This document shows positions 56,253 through 64,000 of a DNA stretch of 64,000 nt, piece by piece. The notes under the pieces were generated by a model that was not told the DNA's origin, searched no databases, and was given only the letters and a program-made list of their open reading frames with translations. The position numbers and the translations under genes were made by a program. The first letter of the stretch is position 1; each line of letters opens with the position of its first letter. Source of the stretch: Limnanthes douglasii subsp. nivea (lineage: Eukaryota > Streptophyta > Magnoliopsida > Brassicales > Limnanthaceae); assembly GCA_036936605.1 (NCBI GenBank), contig JAUPFV010000003.1, positions 146,228,997-146,292,996 of the forward strand, written 5' to 3'.

Positions 56253-57080
56253 ACTATCATTGTGGATTTTTTATAAACTCAAACATCTATATCACTTAAT
56301 AAGATCTTTCAGTTTAAAATTATATTTTTATTGTTATCTCATTCAAAAACGTTATTTTTAATTCTTTTATCCGGAACGAATAACGTTCAAATTCAATAAT
56401 ATATTATATGTTCTAATATAAACATATATTTTGATTTTTTTACATTTACTCATCGTGAGTTTCTAATTCATGTTTTTTATACTATCGTGGTTGATAGTTC
56501 ATTACATAACAAATTTTTACGATGCTATAGATTTAAAATAGACCTATTTGATTATAGCTATTTCATAATTTAATATGCGATTTGTCGAGTTTGATGTTTA
56601 TCCAAACAATATATATACTATAAACGAATTTTAAAATTAAAAAAATAAGTAATAATATCACTGATTTTTAAGTAAATATATTTTTTATATTAGAAATTAA
56701 ATATTCATTGTTGTTTTATATTGGGGTTATTAAAGTGACTTCTATTCTCATATGTTTTTCGGTATAAATTTTTGAATAATAATATTAATAAATATTTATC
56801 TGCAATATATAATCTGAAAATTATGTGGATATAAGAAGTACCTAATATTCGGGTAAAATGAATTTTATATTAAAATTTAAATTAAGAATATGTCAATAGC
56901 TCGTATTTATTATAAAAATAATAATTAAGATATAAATCTTTTGATTATTCCAAACTAACTTTGATAAAATCATATATGTAGATGTTATAAAATGAAACTC
57001 TTGCTCATATATTGAGTGTATTTTATGTTCAATTTTATATTTAAGATCATTTCTGAATCTCTAAACTTCACACTTTTATA
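56253..57080. other. AT-rich spacer, no gene seen
   Basis: No gene, RNA or terminus signal was recognised up to the target duplication at 57081. Confidence 0.5.
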
Positions 57081-57090
57081 TAATTTGTCA

Positions 57091-57516
57091 GGTATTGAAT
57101 AGTACATCGTCCCTCGACTATCACGTTTGGTGGCAGATAGTCCTTTGACTTTCAAATGTCCATTGACAATCCCTAGACTATCGCGTTTGGATAAAGTTAG
57201 TCCACCAGAACCTTTGATCCATGAGAGGCTGCCACCTGTCACCATAGTCCCCATATTTTTGTATCACCACGAGTCCCTTGAGTTTAGGTCAAACATAAAA
57301 TGTAGAATATTACGGATAACTAAACTCAAGGGACTAGTGGTGATACAAAAAGTTAGAGACTATGGTGACAGGTGGCAGCCTCTCATGGATCAGAGGATCT
57401 GGTGGACTAACTTTATCCAAACGCAATAGTCCAACGACTCTCAACGGACATTTGAAAGTCAAGGAACTATTTGCCACCAAACGCGATAGTCAAGGGACGA
57501 TATACTGTTCAAAGCC
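57091..57516. mobile_element. Hairpin MITE with 10-bp target duplication (Mutator-type), 426 bp
   Basis: It is flanked by perfect 10-bp copies of TAATTTGTCA (57081-57090 and 57517-57526). The two halves are inverted copies over about 185 bp each: GGTATTGAATAGTACATCGT at the left faces GGCTTTGAACAGTATATCGT on the complement at the right. TCCATGAGAGGCTGCCACCT and its complement also pair. A loop of about 50 bases (around 57300) separates the arms. Duplications of 9-11 bp point to the Mutator superfamily. Open frames on both strands are translations of the hairpin. Confidence 0.9.
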
Positions 57517-57526
57517 TAATTTGTCA

Positions 57527-58273
57527 TATTAACTTTGATTTGTACTTTAAGAGGATTAAGACCGGTGGATAAAATGAATATATGGTTATAAGGCACATGT
57601 TTTATTTGGTTGGCGGGAGTGGGAACCAGTGCAATTTTTTGGAGAAGCTCTTTGGTATAATTCAGAAATTTTGTAGGTTAAAGTATTTTAGTAAATTAAT
57701 ATTTTGAGTAAAGCTATGATATAAACAGAGCCACACCCATTGGTTCCGGACCGAGCTCATTTGCTAAGAGTGTATTTGGTAGATTGGTTTTCAAGACAAT
57801 TGAGGATATGGGATACCGCAGTTTTCGAAAGTCTTTGTTTATTCAATTTTTTTTATCATGTTAGTTGTTCTATCTCCTTGTTGTTATTTTACGATATTAA
57901 TTGCGTTATTTTTTTTTAACAATTATTGTTGATAAATTATGTTGAGATTTAGTTAAAGTTTTAAAATTCTCTTAAAAAAACTAAATTTAATGGTCGAGTT
58001 TTTTATTCGCAAAACCTAGAATAAAATAAAATAAAAACATATGATTCAAAGTTTTAAGCTCGAGTGTTCAAAGAAAATGAAGTTGTCGATCCAAATGAAG
58101 TTGAAGATTATAAGTTTATCTTTCTAGCTCTCGTATCCGCTATAAGCACTCGATAAATAATTATGCATGTTAAATTTTCGTTGATAAAATTGTTATGTTA
58201 TGTAATTAATTATAAAACTAAATTTTATAAATTTATCTAAATATATAAATACTAGTATGTACCGCAGTCTATC
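57527..58273. other. Spacer, no gene seen
   Basis: No coding motif or terminus was recognised. Confidence 0.4.
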
Positions 58274-58426
58274 GGTTAATCTTTTACTTCAATAAGTAAA
58301 TCTTCAAAACCAACGAGATCTTAAGTAGCTACCGGTAATAGGCGCAATACTAGTCAATCTTTTACCTCAAGAATTAAGTATTCAAGACTTATGAGATTCA
58401 GATGAGCTACCGGTAATAGACACAAA
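58274..58426. repeat. Tandem duplication of about 75 bp upstream of the second antisense-type ORF
   Basis: Both units contain TCAATCTTTTACYTCAA-like and AGCTACCGGTAATAGRCRCAA words. They stand directly before the ATG at 58442. Confidence 0.65.
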
Positions 58427-58441
58427 TCAACGTTTAAAACT

Positions 58442-58858
58442 ATGGGTTCAGACTCAGAAGATAGATCTTCATCAAATAAAGTCGATGAACTAGTATCTAA
58501 AAAGGGTCAACGTGCATTTGAAATCAAACGAAGAAGAAAAAACTGGAAAAAACACTCTATTGTCCATGAACACTCGCTCAGAACATTCTTCTAAAAGTAA
58601 AACTATTGTATCTAAAGAGGTACTACCTCAAGGCAACTCCAATCCAAAGCAGATGTCCGGTATAACGGAGGATGATCAATCCATAGAGAATAACTAAAGA
58701 CATTAGGGATCATGAGAAGCAAGCTAAAAAACCAAGATTGACAAACAGAAGACGAAAAAATCAATGGATGAAGAGCTTCCTCAGTCCCTAGTCGGGCGTG
58801 TGGGGCCTAACTTAAACAATATGAGTACCAAGGACTTACTTTTCCTTTTCCAAAACCC

Positions 58859-58921
<63 letters not shown>

Positions 58922-59323
58922 CATTAGTAAGACGGTGACTTAAACTCAATTCATAAGAAATGAGGATTTCTACAAGAGATATCAATTAGATTATTGAGGG
59001 TTAGGAAAACCCCGATGGATTATGCTGAGAAGAAACTGGTAGTCTATCCAAACGTACTAAACTGGGGACTTAGGTTTCTTTTAAACCCATAAATCGTTAG
59101 TTATTTTGACCTAGTTGACTTATGTTCAAGCCAAGCTGGTCCAAACATATGGTATACCGTGATATCATGTATTATGGCATCAATATTGTCAAAATGTTTG
59201 ACGCCAATTGAGCAATTTGTTGCTATCATGGGGTTATCAAGGAATTCTTGAACCTCTTTATACATTTTCGATTTTACAGACAAATATAAGGTGGTAAATG
59301 ACTTTTTGCAAGACGATAAAAGA

Positions 59324-59355
<32 letters not shown>

Positions 59356-60790
59356 ATCTTGATTTATGTGCTTGAGTTCTTTTTTATCTGTGAAAGTTGG
59401 GATAACAACCATAAAATATCAAGGGAAAATCCAAGTTACATTCGAAGGACTTGGAAGAATATAGGTAATGCTTCAATTTTGGTTACAACCTTATATTGAG
59501 TTGTTGCTACCTTCGTATCTTTTTTTATCCATTTGTATTTAGATTTACTAAAGTATCAACAAGAAAATTTAGAGGCTTCTAAGGTCACGTTTAACAAGTT
59601 GCACAAGTGGGTCGAGGATAATTGATCTAATGTCTTTCAGTGTTTTACTCCAAATAACTTTGTTCGGAGTCATCTCCAGCGGACTAATTCCAAACACAAT
59701 TTGACATAGGATGATCTTACAACCCTACCTCAAACATCGTCCATTCTGAAATGAATTGAATCTGCTGATAGCAAGGTCTTTCTTCTTACCAGGACAAGGG
59801 CCTTAGTCATAGAGTAGACAATACTGATGTCAAAAGACTTGGTTTGAAGAAAAACACTCTAAGTATAGTATAAACAACTCCATCCAAAGAATTGGTGTTT
59901 GTTGATGAGGATGTTGAGGCTAGTTAAAACGTTAAATATCCTCCCTCTTTGAACTTGAAAAATAGATATTCTAAACCCTCCAAAGAGGATAGACCTAGCA
60001 ACAAATAAAGGAGGAAGAAGAAAAAGACAACACACATTATCTTTGAGCTTATTCATTTGGAAACTTAAACCGTACTTCCGAGATGGTTCACCTTCGTCTC
60101 CTATTTGGACAACTGAAGAACAATTTGGTGTTTGATCAAAGTTCTAGGTGTAGTTCAGAAAATATTGGTATAACAATTTCCTACTATCAATCTAGACGAT
60201 TTCTAGCAACAGTTTTCTATTGATAGTCTCGTAGATGTGCCATTTCAACTGAAACCAAAAGACACTCTTGCTTATTTGGTGTTGTGATTCGTGAGGTCGA
60301 TTGATGAGCTATATAGGGATTTTAGGGCACAAAAAGAAACTATTTCTCAGCTAAAAAACGAGTGCAAAAATCACAAAAGGCCTTCGAAGAATAGAAAGAT
60401 TAAGCTGACAGTTTCTAAAACCAACTTATGGGTACTGGAGATAAGCTTAATGAGCTTAAAGGTTCTTGAAAATTAGAAACCCCCAAGCTCCAATCATTCA
60501 AATTGGAGGAGATTTGGCAAAGAATTAAGAGAGCATCGTGCTCTTGCTAAAACATTCGACGGGGAACTAGAAGCCCTCAACCTCAAACGACCAAGTACAA
60601 AGAAGAGAAAATAGATGAATATGCTTATTATCTTGGAATCTATAGATAAACGAGATGTTTCAATTAAATCTGACATGGTCTTAGATTGTCATGCGGCCTT
60701 CCCAAAACTGAGACTTAGATATTTGTGGTTAAACGATATGCCTTTAACCGGCCAATTAGGCATATATGATCCTTTAGAAAGTAAAGTTTG
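58442..60790 (+). pseudogene. Second copy of the gypsy extra ORF, heavily decayed
   Basis: Blocks occur in the same order as at 40227-42738. The head reads MGSDSEDRSSSNKVDEL. DEELPQSLVGRVGPNL (about 58770-58820) aligns with SLLECLEGKLGPNF. PNVLNWGLRF (59045-59080) aligns with TEVLNWGLWF, and SKCLTPIEQFVA (59185-59225) with SKIPLPIEQFAV. A coiled coil (60291-60470, QKETISQLKNECKNH) is followed by KSDMVLDCHAAFPKL (60670-60715), matching KSDMVLLFHETFPKK. Stops are many, and an AT dinucleotide run (58868-58917) interrupts it. It is followed at 60829 by an LTR that opens a gypsy element in the same direction, which is not the arrangement of the copy at 39.5-49.3 kb. Confidence 0.6.
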
Positions 60791-60828
60791 ATGAGTTCGG
60801 AAATATTCACCACTCACTATAGAAACCG

Positions 60829-61164
60829 GACAGGGCAATTCGGACAAAAGTCACCCACTAAACCATCAGAACAGGACAAAAGTACTAAATAACTAATCAC
60901 ATTTTGACTAAGCTAATTGCTAATCTGCTTAATAAACTAATGGGTTTTTGAACTTGACCCGGTTTCATAAATTTGACCAAAAAGCCCATATGGCCCATAA
61001 TTAAGGGTATAAATACCCAACCACTTTCATTAATGAGGGTAATGAGCATTTAATACAACCAGACATCTTAAATCTCTCACTACAAAACACTTGAACATTT
61101 AATACCCTTGAAAAACTACAAAATATCTGGCAAAATTACCCTCAGTCGAAAATAATCCACACCA
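60829..61164 (+). repeat. 5' LTR of the right-hand gypsy element
   Basis: It aligns with the complement of 39484-39803: GGGCAATTCGGACA near the start, GGGTATAAATACCCAACCAC, TTCATTAATGAGGGTAA and the end AATAATCCACACCA. The TATA box is at about 61014-61021. The start is set by alignment, as no flank duplication can be checked. Confidence 0.75.
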
Positions 61165-61191
61165 AATTGGCGACCAAAGTGGGAGAAGAAG

Positions 61192-62757
61192 GTGCATGAA
61201 TCTAACATTCAAAACCAGCTAGAAAAACCAGTTCTGATGAATCCGGACGAGCAGGCAGTACCACCAACTTTGGTAGAAGTGGTGGGAGAAAACGATGAAT
61301 ATATGATCGAAGAGCGAGACATGTTGAAAGTTGAGAAAGAATCCTTGAGGGCTGCTAAAAGGGTAGAGATGGGCTTGAAAGAAAAATCAAAAGTGTCAAT
61401 CGTTCACCACACTGACAATCCAAGGGAGCGTGATCCATCAGCAAAGACCCATGTGAGTACTAAAAAGACTCATGCTATCTCAAAGAAATCTTACCGGTCT
61501 AAACCGGTGGAGAGCTCAGATTCAGATTCAGAATCCTCTAGTAGCTCCTCGAACGAAGATGGAGTTGAGGAGTCCCTGTCATCCAGCAGTGATGAAGGAA
61601 GGTCTAAAAAGAAGCAAAAATTGGTCAAAAAGTATTCAAGAAAGACAGACATGCATGGAAGGTTGAAAATGCATCTAGGTTAAGGGTCATCTCATAGCCA
61701 CTACTAAGGCCGTAGACATATAGACCAGCTGTTGATGGATCCTTTTGCTTTTCATGATGAACCAGGTATCTTTGCAACTCCCAATGAAGATACTGTGTTT
61801 AGTCGTGGCCGGAATTGGAGACAATATCCATTTTCTTCCAAGATACTGTCCAAAAACCTTCCAAAGAGGTTTGATAGTACTAAGATGGAAAAATACGATG
61901 GGAGTAAAGATCCAGATAATCATCTGGAGCAGTTTAAAAACTTTATGATGAATTTTGACGATGATGATAAGTTGCTCTGTAGAGCATTCTATCAATATTT
62001 TATGGAGAGTGCTCTGAAGTGTTATAATAGTCTGCCACAGGGCTGCATAAGAAATTTTGATACCTTTTGGGTGGCCTTCAGGAGGCAGTTTGTTGGAAGT
62101 AAGGAGGTGAAGGGCAATAGAGACACTATTATCCATTGTGCCCAAGAACCGAATGAATCATTGAAAGAATTTATAAGTCGTTTTGTGAACACCAAGAATG
62201 GATTAGCTGATTGCTTTGAACAAGTAGCAATAGCTTCTCTAAGATAGGGTTTGCACCTAGGCAATTTAGCTGATTCGGTAACTAGGAAGAAGGCCATGGC
62301 GTGGGGCGGTTTACTGAATCAGGTGGGAAAGCAAATAAATGTGGATGAAACGAAGAAGACTAGGGTGCATAGGAAAGTGAGGTCGGCCCCAGCTGCTCCA
62401 AACCATAACCAGAATCAGTCCGGGTACAAGGCTAAGGAAGCCGGATAGGGTCCCAGCAGGGCCAAGGCTCAATCTCACCCAGCACCAGCTCAGAGCCATC
62501 AATCCAGAAATAAGCGAGGGCCTTGGGTTCAACCGGAGTGGTTTGCTGAATTGAAAGAAAATGTGGCAACCATTTATGACAAAACAAAAGACGAAGTACA
62601 TTTTAGGAAGCCAGTTGCGCTTCAATCTCCCAGGGAAAGTCGTAATAATTATTTCTGCCAATATCATCATGATATTGGTCATAACACAGAAGATTGCATC
62701 GCTTTGAAACAAGAGGTGCAAAAGTTGATTGAAAGAGGAAAATTGGGTGCTTAGGTT
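61192..62757 (+). pseudogene. gag: gypsy gag with three stops
   Basis: The first frame (61192-61683) is a charged head with a Ser/Asp/Glu tract (SSDSDSESSSSSSNED) and a Lys-rich end. After a stop, 61732-62247 carries the Retrotrans_gag domain: KMEKYDGSKDPDNHLEQFKNF, FDTFWVAFRRQFVGSKEVKG and NESLKEFISRF. A TAG at 62246-62248 and another near 62447 break it. The last part (62551-62754) has the zinc knuckle CQYHHDIGHNTEDC and LIERGKLGA. One base change at each stop accounts for most of the damage, so decay is mild compared with the copy at 48 kb. Confidence 0.85.
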
Positions 62758-62958
62758 AAAAGAAGAAGGGGGAGTAGTCCTGATAATGCTCATCGGACCG
62801 ACCCAACAAATAATGCAGGGACGTCGGCTCCAGACGGGGCCATGGTAATTATTGAAAGATTCGATGTGGAGTCAGAATATGTGGATCCTGATCCAACCCG
62901 GAATAAAGTGGCGTTATCACCGAACACACCAAAACGGTGTCCGGACTCATAAGCTTTT

Positions 62959-64000
62959 TTGAGTCACTTACCATATTTGGGGGGACACCATGACTGCACC
63001 AACTACTTCTTCAAGGAAAAGGCATGTTCACACCCTGGCTACTCAATTGGAAGGAGGCATGACTTTCTATCAATCGAAATTCATTTTCCCTTCATTGTTT
63101 TTGATGAAGATGATTTGAGGGACATAGATGGTTCCCATGAAGATGTTGTGGTGATAGGAGCATCCATTGGGGGCAATGGCATTAGACGAATTTTGGTAGA
63201 CACTAGAAGCTCATCCAACATTCTCTTTCTAACTTCCTACAAACAAATAAAGAATCTAGCAGTAATTCAACGTTCGAACAGGTCTATTGTGGGTTTCACT
63301 GGAAGCTCTGCGGACGTAGTTGAGGAGTTCGAGGAGGAGGTTTTGTTGGGCAAAGTCCCTTTTAAGAAGATGGTCAGAGTACTTTTTGTGGTGGTGGATT
63401 GTCCCACATGCTACAATGCTATTTTGGGAAGGTCCTGGCTCTCCAGAATGCATGTTGTGGCTTCAACAGTTCACCAATGTTTAAAATACGCTGTGCAAAG
63501 ACAAGTGGGAGTTGTTCAGAGTAGTCAGAAGATAGCAAGGGAATGTTATGCAACATCATTGGCCCCTAGAACTTTGGGGGAAGTTCGGATCAGTGAAGAT
63601 TAGCAGTTGGAGGGGACCTCTGGGCGAGAGGGTGAAATTGATGACCCTAGAGAGACCCCTGGTGTTTTAATACCAATTGAAGAGGTTGAAACTCACTCTC
63701 TGGCTGAAGGAAGAAGTGTCAAGATCAGATCTAAGATGACATCAGAACTAAAGAGCAAAGTGTTATCTTTTTTAAAAAACCATCAGCATGTTTTTGCTTG
63801 GTGCAATGCTGATGTAACGGGAGTGCCCACAGATGTTATATCACACCAGCTATCCATCCAAAGAGAAGTAGCACCTGTTGTACAGAAGAGAATAGCTTTT
63901 TCTATGGAGAAAGCTGATGTTATACTTCAAGAAGTTGACCGGCTTACTAAGATGGGGTACATAAAGGAATCTCAATACTCTTTATGGACATCCAATCCGG
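62959..64000 (+). pseudogene. pol: gypsy protease and start of reverse transcriptase, cut by the window end
   Basis: 62959-63603 reads FIVFDEDDLRDIDGSHEDVV, then GASIGGNGIRRILVDTRSSSNILF, where the protease motif DTG is DTR. NRSIVGFTGSSADVV and YNAILGRSWLSRMHVVAST follow. A TAG at 63601-63603 ends the frame, but the same frame continues: FLKNHQHVFAW, the Tat-type linker, then RIAFSMEKADVILQEVDRL and MGYIKESQYSLWTSNP at the window edge. RT motifs proper lie beyond. Confidence 0.85.

Larger units (their letters stand above)
60829..64000 (+). mobile_element. Tat-like gypsy element, 5' part only (runs off the window)
   Basis: 5' LTR, PBS TGGCGACCAAAGTGGGA (61168-61184), gag, protease and the beginning of RT are present. 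It is the same family as the element at 39484-49346 but in the opposite orientation. The 3' part lies beyond base 64000. Confidence 0.85.

Noticed and set aside
57127..57429. 100-codon frame in the hairpin MITE
   Set aside because: It spans both arms of an inverted repeat and has no protein-like features.

Overview
The window is nuclear DNA of a dicotyledonous plant. It is AT-rich, has GT-AG introns and plant-type TATA boxes, and is dominated by plant transposon families. Only two loci look like ordinary host genes: an intact, intron-less TIR-NBS-type protein of the XTNX class (29268-31745, +) and a conserved plant nuclear-type protein built from four coding exons (32464-35595, -). Species cannot be told from the sequence. 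All calls come from reading the sequence by eye; no database or alignment program was used.

0-11.6 kb is layered transposon debris. It holds a 409-bp hAT MITE, a decayed exon of a BOI-like RING E3 ligase, a foldback with arrays of a TCTCGCAT motif, a duplicated unit of about 0.9 kb, a small minus-strand LTR element with a tRNA-iMet-type primer site, and a full-length dead hAT transposon (6935-9983).

11.6-27.15 kb is a nest. An outer degenerate inverted-repeat element contains an 11-kb Mutator-like element (12204-26598) whose right terminus is split by a 3.3-kb hAT-type element. The MULE carries a mudrA-type transposase with one frameshift and one stop, a Ulp1-like cysteine protease gene on the opposite strand (several lesions), and a third small gene that is still open. 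Its introns and intergenic parts, but not its exons, carry about 60 copies of an 8-10-bp word, GMTGCGAA, often as face-to-face pairs. This is the most unusual signal in the window.

27.8-28.6 kb holds three Stowaway-type MITEs one inside another. 29.1-36.05 kb is the host-gene island.

36.3-51.15 kb is probably an old minus-strand Ty3/gypsy element interrupted by a younger Tat-like gypsy element (39484-49346). The younger element has LTRs, PBS, PPT, gag, protease, RT, RNase H and integrase relics, and an extra gene antisense to pol. 51.6-56.25 kb is a decayed Ty1/copia element with both LTRs. 57091-57516 is a near-perfect hairpin MITE with a 10-bp target duplication. 58.4-60.8 kb is a second copy of the antisense gypsy ORF, and 60829-64000 is the 5' part of another gypsy element, cut by the window end just inside reverse transcriptase.
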